Shown: one piece after another, positions 1-8,351 of the stretch
Position numbering within the stretch: position 1 is the stretch's first letter
Layout of the letters: every line of letters begins with the position of its first letter
Assembly (NCBI RefSeq): GCF_004345325.1
Contig: NZ_SLVJ01000015.1
Span: forward strand, 25,855-89,854
Direction: 5' to 3'
Length of the DNA: 64,000 nucleotides
Source of the DNA: Acinetobacter calcoaceticus
GTDB taxonomy: Bacteria; Pseudomonadota; Gammaproteobacteria; Pseudomonadales; Moraxellaceae
The notes under the pieces: model-generated
Told to the model about the DNA's origin: nothing
What the model saw: only the letters and a program-made list of their open reading frames with translations
Database searches by the model: none
Position numbers and translations under genes: made by a program

Positions 1-1
1 C

Positions 2-715
2 CCTGCTTTACGTGCCACAGTTGCTGAATGGGGCCAAGCCACAGGTGGCGGTACCAGTAAAGGCGTGATTGTGGGTAATCCTGATTTAAAACCTGAAAAA
101 AGCGTTAACTATGAAATCGCATTTAATTGGGACAATAATGACAATTTAGATGCGGGCTTGACGATATTCAACAGTGAATTCAAAGATAAAATCACCGAGG
201 TCCGTGAATGTTCTGGCGATTCAGGCACCTTGAACTGTCTGTATCAGGGGGAGCGATTTGATTTTGTTAGTTTGCGTGAAAACGTGGACAAGGCCAATAT
301 GCGCGGAATCGAAACCACTTTTGGCTGGCAAGTTAACCCAAGTGTAAAATTATCAGCCAATTATACCTATACCGATACTGAGCAAAAAAGTGGACCAAAC
401 AAAGGTAAACCACTGAATCAAATGCCGACACACATGTTCAATACCACCCTAGATTGGGAATATGATGATCAAGTTTCTGCATGGACTCGATTAAACTACC
501 GCAGTAAGACCTCAGAATATCTCAGCCGTACCACAATGGCACAGGGTAAACCTGCATACGCAATGGTTGATGTGGGGATGAACTATAAAGCAACGGATCA
601 GATTCAAATCGCGGCGGGTATCTATAACCTACTCGATAAAGAAATTGATAAAGCCAGCTATGATTATGTATTGGATGGTCGTCGCTACAATCTAGGTCTG
701 GTTTATAAGTTCTAA
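2..715 (+). CDS. TonB-dependent siderophore receptor, C-terminal part (5' end outside window)
   Basis: The frame is open from base 2, so the start codon and plug domain lie upstream of the window. What remains is the last ~238 residues of a 22-strand outer-membrane barrel. It has the NPDLKPEKS motif of TonB-dependent receptors, alternating amphipathic strands (for example LSANYTYTDTE), a GIYNLLDKE penultimate strand and a terminal Phe (LVYKF) that serves as BAM recognition signal. Two cysteines in one loop (REC...LNCLY) resemble the disulfide-bearing loop of FepA/PirA-type ferric-catecholate receptors. The substrate cannot be fixed from this fragment; ferric enterobactin-like is an inference. 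A strong terminator follows. Confidence 0.9.
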   Translation, partial: PALRATVAEWGQATGGGTSKGVIVGNPDLKPEKSVNYEIAFNWDNNDNLDAGLTIFNSEFKDKITEVRECSGDSGTLNCLYQGERFDFVSLRENVDKANMRGIETTFGWQVNPSVKLSANYTYTDTEQKSGPNKGKPLNQMPTHMFNTTLDWEYDDQVSAWTRLNYRSKTSEYLSRTTMAQGKPAYAMVDVGMNYKATDQIQIAAGIYNLLDKEIDKASYDYVLDGRRYNLGLVYKF

Positions 716-760
716 TTTTTTAAAATCTGCTGGACTTGTGGCTTGAATCCAGCCATTTAA

Positions 761-805
761 AAAAACCACCCAAGATTTGAGCTTCATTTCCTTGGGTGGT
801 TTTTT
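761..805. terminator. Bidirectional Rho-independent terminator
   Basis: A 13-bp perfect stem, AAAACCACCCAAG (762-774) with CTTGGGTGGTTTT (791-803), is flanked by A- and T-runs. It separates the convergent receptor and the 871-1875 minus-strand gene and can serve both. Confidence 0.85.
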
Positions 806-870
806 AATGGGGCTTGATTTTATAAAGGGCTGAATTGTTAAATCAATAACGCTCTGTGCTTGGTTATCAA

Positions 871-1875
871 TTAATCAATCGATTTTAAAATTGCCTGTGC
901 CTGCTGTGAATAATAAAACTGTTCCAAGTAATAACGCACTCGACCATTGAGATATTGCTGTGACAGCATGCTTTGAATGACCGGATTGAGTAGAGCCTGC
1001 AGCTCATTTTGAATCAGTGCTTCATCGATATTGATGTCGCGCAAGATCAAATCAAAACTACGTTCTTGATTACGCACGTACCAAGCATAGACGCCATCGT
1101 GAACTTGTTGTTTGAGATAGTCGGTTTGACGGATATAGTCCCAGAGTTCATGGCCGAGTTTGACGGTGACAGGCAGATCTTGGACTTCGATATAGTTTTT
1201 GATCCGCGACAATGGGGTCTTTTTAATTTTGTGCCAAAGGTTGGCTTGGAAATGATAGAGGGTGTTGTCATCAAAATGTTGATTGATGACTTGCTCACTC
1301 ATCTGACTAATTTTAATGATGTTCTTTTGCAGGTAATGCTTCACGGTGTCATCAAGATTGGTGTCCGTGACGGATTCGAGTACCGATTTACCCATTTTCA
1401 TAAATCGTCCCACACCAGGGACTTTTTTACTGACGATGGAGTTGTCGATATAGTCTTGTATTGAATGATGAATCAGCTGAGTCAACATCGCAGAAAAAGC
1501 CGGATGCTGGGTAATTTGTGCAATCAATTTTTTGCGGTGCGCACCTTTGCTGGCCACATAGAGTGCGATCTTATCGATGGTGACCACAGGGATGACATCT
1601 TCAATATGATGTGCATCATTGGCTGGATGGATCAGTGCAAAGCGGATATGTTCCGCAATTTGATCGATTAAACTGTCACTGGCTGGGGTATCTAAAATTT
1701 GCTTTTGAATGAGCTGATAAATCTGTTCAAATCCCCAGAGATCTTGCAAGCTTTGTTTTCTAAGCCATTGATGAAAATTTAAAAATTCACTCTGTACCTG
1801 TTCAGGTTGACTCAAAGTCTGGGTCAAAAATTCTAAATGTGCATCGATCAGTTGTTCTATTTTTGGGTTCTTCAA
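871..1875 (-). CDS. Conserved hypothetical protein, 334 aa, coupled to lipase-like hydrolase
   Basis: I do not recognise a named family. The protein is predicted soluble and largely helical. It has no signal peptide or membrane segment, is rich in Gln, Ile and Leu, and has a basic, glycine-containing stretch near the middle (SKKVPGVGRFMKMGKS). Its start codon overlaps the stop of the upstream hydrolase gene in an ATGA arrangement (1872-1875), so the two are translationally coupled and probably work together. A chaperone or accessory role for the secreted hydrolase is only a guess; no foldase signature is visible. A long opposite-strand frame inside it (1009-1464) is a shadow. Confidence 0.75.
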   Translation of the reverse strand: MKNPKIEQLIDAHLEFLTQTLSQPEQVQSEFLNFHQWLRKQSLQDLWGFEQIYQLIQKQILDTPASDSLIDQIAEHIRFALIHPANDAHHIEDVIPVVTIDKIALYVASKGAHRKKLIAQITQHPAFSAMLTQLIHHSIQDYIDNSIVSKKVPGVGRFMKMGKSVLESVTDTNLDDTVKHYLQKNIIKISQMSEQVINQHFDDNTLYHFQANLWHKIKKTPLSRIKNYIEVQDLPVTVKLGHELWDYIRQTDYLKQQVHDGVYAWYVRNQERSFDLILRDINIDEALIQNELQALLNPVIQSMLSQQYLNGRVRYYLEQFYYSQQAQAILKSID

Positions 1876-2945
1876 GGACGCTGTCCCCCTGATTGAATGG
1901 GTTTACTTAAATCTTTAGATAAATTTTGTTGGGCAAACGGGTTTTGTTGTTGGATACTGCGTTGCAAAAAGGGAATGTAGCTTTGGATCACGCGCTCAGG
2001 TGCTTCAATAATGGGAATATGTCCGACTTGATTGAGTAGAACCGGTGTTTCAGCACGTTTGATCATGGATTTGAGTTCTTGTGAAACTTCAACGTTGACG
2101 ATCTGATCTTGCATGCCCCACATGATTAAGGTCGGGGCTTCGATGCCTTTTGCCATTTTGGCATAGCTTTCAACCGTGTACAGCTTATTCAAGTCCGAGA
2201 TCTGATTGATGATTTTTGCAGTGAAATCAGATTGTGCGATCAGAATTTTTTCTTGTTCTTTGGTGATGATACTCGGTACAAAAGGTTGTTGATGCATGAC
2301 TTTCTTTTTTACAAATTCTAAATCACCGCTTTGAGCGACCAACAATTGTTTCAGATAGGCGGGATTTTTTAAGTAATTGGTGTTGTTATTCTTAAATAAT
2401 CCGCCACTACTGATCAACATTAAGCTTTGTGTATCAAAGGGATATTGCGAAGCATAAAACATAGCAATGGTGCCACCGAGCGAGTGTCCGGCAACATTCA
2501 ATTTATTCTGAATCTGTGATGCTTCAATGAATCGACGCAACTGTTCAGTGACATTGGGAACGGAAAGGTCAAAATTCGCAGGCGTTTTGGTTTCGCCATT
2601 GGTCGGTAAGTCAGGAATCACCACATGGTAATAGGGGGTGAGGGCACGGGCAATGGTATTCCATGTGTCACGACTGCTGCCCAAACCATGAATCAATAAA
2701 ATGGTCGGCTTGTCTGGATCACCACCTTCACTATAAGACCAGACCAGGTCTCCAACCCGCAAGACTTTACTGCTTAGTCCAGCCCAAGCGCGCTCTTCAC
2801 GTAAAAATTTTTGATAATCAAGATGTTCAACTACGGGTGCGGCGATGGCATTATTTGTGATACCCAATACACTGCCGATCAGACTCAGGCTGAGTACTGT
2901 TCTAGCGATGCTGTGTAAAAGTCGGTGTGGGTATATTGCGGTCAT
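1872..2945 (-). CDS. Secreted alpha/beta hydrolase, lipase/esterase-like
   Basis: Start set at 2945, where AAGGA lies 9 nt upstream; a longer frame from 2975 has no ribosome site. A Sec signal peptide (hydrophobic TVLSLSLIGSVLGI, cleavage after AIA) precedes an alpha/beta hydrolase fold: oxyanion HGLGSS, nucleophile elbow GHSLGG (Ser about residue 155), acid in GMQDQIVNV, His in QVGHIPIIEAPE. Substrate class is inferred to be short- or medium-chain esters or lipids acted on in the periplasm or outside the cell. First gene of a two-gene operon with the 334-residue unknown. Epoxide hydrolase or dehalogenase relatives share this fold and cannot be excluded. Confidence 0.85.
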   Translation of the reverse strand: MTAIYPHRLLHSIARTVLSLSLIGSVLGITNNAIAAPVVEHLDYQKFLREERAWAGLSSKVLRVGDLVWSYSEGGDPDKPTILLIHGLGSSRDTWNTIARALTPYYHVVIPDLPTNGETKTPANFDLSVPNVTEQLRRFIEASQIQNKLNVAGHSLGGTIAMFYASQYPFDTQSLMLISSGGLFKNNNTNYLKNPAYLKQLLVAQSGDLEFVKKKVMHQQPFVPSIITKEQEKILIAQSDFTAKIINQISDLNKLYTVESYAKMAKGIEAPTLIMWGMQDQIVNVEVSQELKSMIKRAETPVLLNQVGHIPIIEAPERVIQSYIPFLQRSIQQQNPFAQQNLSKDLSKPIQSGGQRP

Positions 2946-3256
2946 GCCTAGCCTTCCTTGAAGATGAAACACCATTATATTAAAGCGGACCGATTATGCT
3001 GCAAATGATTTCGATTATGCTTTGGCTGCCCTTGCTTATTGTTTATTTTTTTGGCGAGTGCTTTTGAAAAGCTTGAAGTTTTTAGGGTGAAAATTTAAAA
3101 ATTGCCAGTAATATCAAGGTATATAGCTTAAATCTTTGATAACACTTAAATTTATTGTATAAAGCTTAGCCAGTAATGAAAAATTGTAACAGAGTTTATT
3201 TTTTATCAGTGACTTTCAAATATTAGCTCTTTAAAATAATCCCAATCTCGCAAGCA

Positions 3257-3883
3257 ATGGATAAATACATGCTGACTTCATCCGAAGCATTAGAACAATT
3301 AAAACAAGGCAATCTGCGTTTCGTCAGTGGTGATACCCAACATCGACAAATGTTGTCGCATCAGCAACGTGCTGAAATGGCCGAAGATCAACATCCTTTT
3401 GCGATCGTGCTGGGCTGTTCTGATTCACGTGTTCCTGCAGAAATGGTCTTTGATCAGGGCTTAGGTGACTTATTCGTGATCCGTGTAGCAGGCAACGTGG
3501 TGGCACCCTCACAAGTCGGCAGTGTCGAGTTTGCAGCAGAGCGTTATAGCTGTCCCTTGGTGATCGTCTTGGGCCATAGTCATTGTGGCGCCATTCAAGC
3601 CACCATTGATACTTTGACCAATCCAGATTCACCACCTTCAGCCAATCTGATGTCGATCGTCAACCGAGTTCGTCCATCGGTTGAGATCTTGATGCAGACT
3701 GAGCTCAAAAATGATCTGAATAAATTATCCATGCATGCAGTACGTTCCAATGTGTTTGCTTCGGTCAATCAATTGCGCCACGGCTCTGCGGTGTTGGAAA
3801 GTTTGATTTCTAAAGGCCGTTTAAAAGTGGTCGGTGCCGAATACTCGCTTGAAAGTGGTGAAGTACATTTTTATGACTTCTAA
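3257..3883 (+). CDS. Beta-class carbonic anhydrase
   Basis: Interconverts CO2 and bicarbonate in the cytoplasm to supply carboxylases. The zinc ligands of the beta class are all present: Cys54 and Asp56 in CSDSRVPAE with Arg58, and His107/Cys110 in GHSHCGA. At 208 residues it matches the family. Start is ambiguous between the ATG at 3257 and one at 3269; neither has a strong ribosome site. Monocistronic, between a divergent hydrolase operon and a terminator. The 281-bp region upstream holds AT-rich promoter DNA and nothing else I can support. Confidence 0.95.
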   Translation: MDKYMLTSSEALEQLKQGNLRFVSGDTQHRQMLSHQQRAEMAEDQHPFAIVLGCSDSRVPAEMVFDQGLGDLFVIRVAGNVVAPSQVGSVEFAAERYSCPLVIVLGHSHCGAIQATIDTLTNPDSPPSANLMSIVNRVRPSVEILMQTELKNDLNKLSMHAVRSNVFASVNQLRHGSAVLESLISKGRLKVVGAEYSLESGEVHFYDF

Positions 3884-3911
3884 AGCATTCTAAATACCTG
3901 ACTCAGTTTTA

Positions 3912-3945
3912 AAAATAAAGGCGCTTAAGTAGCGCCTTTATTTTA
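3912..3945 (+). terminator. Rho-independent terminator after carbonic anhydrase
   Basis: Stem AATAAAGGCGCT with AGCGCCTTTATT around a TAAGT-type loop, followed by TTTTAT. Confidence 0.85.
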
Positions 3946-4016
3946 TCTGCTCTTTATTTGCCAATCCCTCATCCCAACTCCTAAACCCTAAACCCAAATG
4001 CCTGACTTGGCATGGC

Positions 4017-4631
4017 TTAGAGTGCGGCTTTGATCAAGGGATAGCTGTTGTTGAGTAAGATGGGTTGTGCTTTGGCATTGGGGTGGATCTGATCTTTTTG
4101 CATCAAGTTGGCATTGCCTGCAACACCTTGCATAAAGAATGGCAGCAATTTGACTTTATAGCGTGTGCTTAAGGCCTTGTAGTTGTTCTCAATTGCGCTG
4201 CTATAGGCAGTGCCATAGTTCGGTGGAATTTTCATTCCCAATAAGATCACAGTGGCCTTGGTGTTTTGACTGAGTTGGATCATTTGGGCTAAGTTGTTCT
4301 GAATCATTTGCGGGGGTTGACCCCGCAAGGCATCATTGCCACCCAATTCAATCACCACGATCTGCGGTTTGTGGGTTTGGAGTAATTTGGGCAGGCGAGC
4401 CAAGGCACCACTGCTGGTTTCTCCACTGACACTGGCGTTGATGACTTTATGTTGTTTTGGATATTGCTGGTCGAGGCGTTGTTGCAACAGTTGCACCCAA
4501 CCTTGTTGTAATGGGACCCCGTAACCGGCACTGAGACTATTACCGACGATCATGATGCTTTTTGCAAAACTATTCACAGAGTACAAGCAGATCATGCTAA
4601 ATATGAAGCTCTGAACAATATTTTTAATCAT
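4017..4631 (-). CDS. tesA: GDSL/SGNH arylesterase, TesA-type thioesterase I
   Basis: Periplasmic SGNH hydrolase of the TesA family (204 residues; E. coli TesA is ~208) with acyl-thioesterase, arylesterase and lysophospholipase activity in the family. Signal peptide residues 1-23 (cleavage after SFA). Block I reads GNSLSAGYG instead of the usual GDSLSAGYG; the nucleophile Ser is kept. Block II Gly is in ASVSGETSSG, block III is GGNDALRG, and the Asp-His pair is in DQIHPNA. It is divergent from ybbA-ybbP, reproducing the E. coli tesA/ybbA/ybbP neighbourhood, which supports orthology. Confidence 0.9.
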   Translation of the reverse strand: MIKNIVQSFIFSMICLYSVNSFAKSIMIVGNSLSAGYGVPLQQGWVQLLQQRLDQQYPKQHKVINASVSGETSSGALARLPKLLQTHKPQIVVIELGGNDALRGQPPQMIQNNLAQMIQLSQNTKATVILLGMKIPPNYGTAYSSAIENNYKALSTRYKVKLLPFFMQGVAGNANLMQKDQIHPNAKAQPILLNNSYPLIKAAL

Positions 4632-4667
4632 TACGTGAATTTACCTTGAACTGCATATAGGCTGTTT

Positions 4668-5492
4668 ATGACTCAATCTGACGCTATTTCTCCTGCTACC
4701 TTGCCACAAGATCTGACTCAAGTCATGCCGCAAGTGATCATTTCCGCTCAGCAACTCACGCAACGTGTTCAATTACATGATAAAACTTTAACTATTTTTG
4801 AAAATTTAGACCTCGATATTTATGCAGGTGAACAAGTTGCGATTACGGGGCGTTCAGGTTCAGGAAAATCCACCCTATTAGGACTGTTGGCCACCTTGGA
4901 TGAGGCCAGTTCAGGTCAACTCTATGTCTGTGGTGCAGCCATTCATCATCTCAAAGAAGAACAACGCGCAGCGGTCAGACTGCAACATATCGGTTTTATC
5001 TTTCAAGCCTTTCAACTGATGCCAGACTTATCTGCACTGGAAAATGTCATGTTGCCGTTGCGACTACATACAGGCTTTGACTATGCACAGGCCGAGCAAA
5101 AAGCCTTGGCTTTATTGGACCGAGTGGGTTTGGCTGCTCAGGCGCAGCAAACACCCAAAGTCCTTTCGGGGGGGGAACAGCAGCGGGTCGCTATTGCAAG
5201 AGCCTTGATTACCACACCGAAAATTATCTTTGCCGATGAGCCGACGGGTAATTTGGATGTGCATACCGCCACTGAAATTGAACAATTGTTATTTGAATTG
5301 AACCGAGAATTTGGCAGTACCTTGGTCTTGGTCACCCATGACAATAATCTGGCAGCACAATGCCAACGCCACTTTGAATTACGCGAGGGTCAATTGTTTG
5401 AACATGGGGCAAGGCCTGCTGCACAGACATCTGCAATGCTAAGCTCGGCCACACCAGCTCAAGCCTTAAACAGTGAGGGTGATGGATCATGA
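4668..5492 (+). CDS. ybbA: ABC transporter ATP-binding protein, YbbA/LolD-like
   Basis: ATPase subunit of a MacB/LolD-class transporter. Walker A GRSGSGKST (residues 61-69), Q-loop Gln113, signature LSGGEQQR (166-173), Walker B IIFADEPTG (186-194) and switch His224 are all intact. An unusual ~25-residue polar N-terminal extension and an Ala/Ser-rich tail flank the domain. Its last 4 bases overlap the start of the permease gene, so the two are coupled. The pairing with an FtsX-type permease and the divergent tesA identify it as YbbA. The substrate of YbbAP is not established; lipid or hydrophobic-molecule extraction from the inner membrane is the family theme. Confidence 0.92.
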   Translation: MTQSDAISPATLPQDLTQVMPQVIISAQQLTQRVQLHDKTLTIFENLDLDIYAGEQVAITGRSGSGKSTLLGLLATLDEASSGQLYVCGAAIHHLKEEQRAAVRLQHIGFIFQAFQLMPDLSALENVMLPLRLHTGFDYAQAEQKALALLDRVGLAAQAQQTPKVLSGGEQQRVAIARALITTPKIIFADEPTGNLDVHTATEIEQLLFELNREFGSTLVLVTHDNNLAAQCQRHFELREGQLFEHGARPAAQTSAMLSSATPAQALNSEGDGS

Positions 5493-8170
5493 GTCCGCTG
5501 TTTGCTGTACTAAGGAAACAAAGTTTTGCCACCACTGGAATATATCTGCTGATCTTGGCGCTGTGTTTGGCGATCAGCGCCACCACGGCATTGAAGTTTA
5601 GCCACGAAAAAATCCAAAATGCAGTCACCTTGCAAGCAGCCAAGATGCAGGCTGCTGATGTGGTGGTCAGTGATCAATTTCCGATAGCGGATGAGTGGCG
5701 AAATAAAGCGCAACAATTGCAGTTGCAACAATCTGAAGTAACCATGTTCAGTTCTATGGCGCATACCCAAGACCAATTTGTCATGGTCAATGTCAAAGCC
5801 ATTCAGCCAAATTTCCCCTTACGCGGCGAAATTCAAGTGCAACCTGCGGCCACTCAGCTCAAGTCTGGCGAAGTGTGGTTGAGCCAACGCGCGATGGATC
5901 TACTTGGAGTGAAGTTGTCCGATCATATTCAAATTGCCGATGGCAGCTTTGAGGTCACTGCGGTGGTGTTGCATGATTCTAATCAGGAAATGGGCTTTTC
6001 TGGCTTCTCACCAACCGTTCTGATCAACCAAGCCGATGTGGCCAAAACCAATGCCATACAGATTGGTAGTCGGGTCGATTATCGCTTATTGCTTGCCGGT
6101 GAAGCAGAGCCGATACAGCAATATATTCAAGCCTTTAAAAAGGTGAAATGGGCGCGAGAAAAAGCACAACAACAAGCTCAAGAAAAAGCACTACAACAGT
6201 CACAACAACAGGCACTACAGACTCAGCCAGCGCAACAGACAAACCCTGTACAAGCAGCACAATCCGCACAAGCGCAAACGCCTGAGGTACAAAACAGCAG
6301 TGATCATAAAACTGCAGATCAAAACAGTGCAGAACAAAATAGTGCAGATCAGAACAGCACCGAACAGAACAACGCAGAAGGCGCTGATGAAGACAGCAAA
6401 TTCAGCACCCTCAAGTTGCGAACTGCGGAACAAGCCAATGCGCGGTTGATGAAGCCGATTGAAAACCTAGACCTGTTTTTACAATTGGCGACCATGCTGA
6501 CTATTTTGTTATGCGGCATTGCGATTGCATTGAGTAGCCAACGCTACGTACAACAAAGCCAAGACCATATCGCGTTGCTGCGTTGTATGGGCGCAAGTCG
6601 TGGTGGGATATTAAAAGCCTATGCCTTGCTGTTGTTACTGGTGGTACTGATCGCCACATTGATCGGCAGTGTGTTGGGTATGGGCTTGGCCTATGTGTTG
6701 TTGCAGTTGATGCTGCAATTGATTCCGCAATTACAGTTCAGTTTCTCAGTGTTGGATATGCTGATGGGGCCATTGCCAATTGCGATCTTGACCAGCGCAG
6801 TGCTGTTATTGGGCTTTGTGATGCCGAGTCTGTGGCAGTTGTTGAATACCGCACCCGTGCGTGTGCTACGCCAACAGAGCAAGTCCGCCAAATCTTGGAT
6901 ACTGCAATTGACTGCAGGTGTACTGAGTTTGATCGTATTTAGTTTGCTGTTGACTGAAAATTTCAGCCTAACGGCTATGGTCATCGGCGCGATTCTATTG
7001 CTCAGTGGACTGCTTTATGCCTTGGTCTGGTTGATCTTAAAAACCATCAAGGCCTTGAAAAATCGCCTCTCTAGCTATGTGGGCGCACCGGCTCAGACCG
7101 CACTACAGATTACCGCCTTGGCTTTAGGATTGAGTCTGATCGCGGTGTTATTGGTGTTGCGGACGGATTTATTAGAGCGCTGGCAGCAACAATTACCTGC
7201 CAACACTCCCAATCAATTTGTCTATGGCCTACCACCCTTTGAGTTAGCGGCATTTAAACAGCAAATTGCTGCGAAAAATTGGCAAGGCACACCGCTCTAT
7301 CCCAACATTCGTGGGCGTTTAATCGAGAAAAATGGACAGCCCTTTAGCCCTGCGTTGATCAAGCAAAACAATGCTTTGCGCCGTGAACTGAACCTGACCC
7401 AAACCGATCATTATCCAGCGGACAATTTGATCGTGGCAGGCACAGCAGGATTACAGCAAGCGAGGGAGATCTCGGTCGAAGCCAAACTGGCTGCCGAATT
7501 GGGCATCCAGATCGGTGACCGACTCAGCTTTAGCCTACCCGAAGGCCAGATTGAGGGCAGGGTGGTCAACCTGCGTGATGTGGAATGGCAAAGTTTTAGT
7601 CCCAATTTCTTCTTTATCTTTGCACCGAACAGTCTGGACGAAAATGCGGGCAGTTATCTGGGCAGTTTCTATGTGCCCACAGAGCAGAAGTCGCAGATGA
7701 TTGGATTGATCCAGCAATTTTCCAATACGGTCTTTGTCGATGTTTCGCTGATTCTTGAAGAAGTGAAACGATTGGTGGATGTACTGGTTCAAGTGGTGAC
7801 CTTATTGGCGATCTTGGTCAGTGTTTCAGGCTTTATGGTCTTGGTTGCCTGTATCAATTTGCTGTTGGATGCACGAAAAAAACAAGTGGCATTGTTGCGT
7901 TCATTTGGCAGTTCCAAGCGTCAACTGAAAAATATGATGACCATTGAAATCGGTTTTATGGGCATGGTGGCAGGCATTGCCGCCTGTTTATTTGCCGAGG
8001 TGATCAGTGCCATCGTGGCCTATAAGATGAATCTGGCGCTACAGTTGCATGGGCAAATCTGGTTGATCCTACCGATCTTAATGACTTTGTTGTCGGCCTT
8101 GATCGGGCGCTATAGACTGAGTTATCTGGCTGAGTTACCGCCATTGCAAAGTTTAAGAACCCTGAATTAG
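5489..8170 (+). CDS. ybbP: ABC transporter permease, YbbP/FtsX family
   Basis: 893 residues with two FtsX/MacB permease repeats, each with a periplasmic domain and membrane helices (first repeat around residues 325-460, helices near 470-530, last group near 760-890). E. coli YbbP is ~804. Most of the extra length is a hydrophilic insert at about residues 220-305, dominated by Gln, Ala, Asn and Ser with short AEQNS/ADQNS repeats, in the first periplasmic domain. Coupled to ybbA by a 4-base overlap. Function: membrane partner of YbbA, probably a mechanotransmission-type extractor rather than a classical importer; substrate unknown. Confidence 0.9.
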   Translation: MSPLFAVLRKQSFATTGIYLLILALCLAISATTALKFSHEKIQNAVTLQAAKMQAADVVVSDQFPIADEWRNKAQQLQLQQSEVTMFSSMAHTQDQFVMVNVKAIQPNFPLRGEIQVQPAATQLKSGEVWLSQRAMDLLGVKLSDHIQIADGSFEVTAVVLHDSNQEMGFSGFSPTVLINQADVAKTNAIQIGSRVDYRLLLAGEAEPIQQYIQAFKKVKWAREKAQQQAQEKALQQSQQQALQTQPAQQTNPVQAAQSAQAQTPEVQNSSDHKTADQNSAEQNSADQNSTEQNNAEGADEDSKFSTLKLRTAEQANARLMKPIENLDLFLQLATMLTILLCGIAIALSSQRYVQQSQDHIALLRCMGASRGGILKAYALLLLLVVLIATLIGSVLGMGLAYVLLQLMLQLIPQLQFSFSVLDMLMGPLPIAILTSAVLLLGFVMPSLWQLLNTAPVRVLRQQSKSAKSWILQLTAGVLSLIVFSLLLTENFSLTAMVIGAILLLSGLLYALVWLILKTIKALKNRLSSYVGAPAQTALQITALALGLSLIAVLLVLRTDLLERWQQQLPANTPNQFVYGLPPFELAAFKQQIAAKNWQGTPLYPNIRGRLIEKNGQPFSPALIKQNNALRRELNLTQTDHYPADNLIVAGTAGLQQAREISVEAKLAAELGIQIGDRLSFSLPEGQIEGRVVNLRDVEWQSFSPNFFFIFAPNSLDENAGSYLGSFYVPTEQKSQMIGLIQQFSNTVFVDVSLILEEVKRLVDVLVQVVTLLAILVSVSGFMVLVACINLLLDARKKQVALLRSFGSSKRQLKNMMTIEIGFMGMVAGIAACLFAEVISAIVAYKMNLALQLHGQIWLILPILMTLLSALIGRYRLSYLAELPPLQSLRTLN

Positions 8171-8230
8171 CCTAAGCATTAAAAGCGAGTTGCAGAACTC
8201 AGAATTAGCCTAAGTAATAAAAGAGCGTTG
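8164..8230 (+). repeat. Imperfect direct duplication of the ybbP gene end
   Basis: Two 29-base copies, 8164-8192 and 8202-8230, 38 bp apart. Each starts GAATTAGCCTAAG and ends in AAAAG...GTTG. The first copy contains the ybbP stop codon, so the second is a relic duplicate of the gene tail. Confidence 0.6.
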
Positions 8231-8237
8231 AAGGCAG

Positions 8238-8270
8238 AAAAAAACAGCAACTCCATCGGTTGCTGTTTTT
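8238..8270. terminator. Bidirectional terminator between ybbP and rhomboid gene
   Basis: 12-bp perfect stem AAAAACAGCAAC (8240-8251) with GTTGCTGTTTTT (8259-8270), 7-base loop, A- and T-rich flanks. Lies between convergent genes. Confidence 0.85.
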
Positions 8271-8351
8271 GGTCTTTATTTTGTCTCTACTGCGGCGCTA
8301 TTCCACTTGCGCTGACTGATGCTTTGGCTATTTTTAGCGAAGCCGTTGCGA

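Noticed and set aside
1009..1464. 151-aa plus-strand frame opposite the 334-aa gene
   Set aside because: Antisense shadow of a well-supported minus-strand gene; no ribosome site and no recognisable protein features.
2997..3068. 23-codon hydrophobic peptide between hydrolase and carbonic anhydrase genes
   Set aside because: Hydrophobic, but no ribosome site and too short to separate from chance in AT-rich DNA.
6583..6942. 119-aa frame inside ybbP
   Set aside because: Out-of-frame shadow of the permease; biased composition follows from the coding frame above it.
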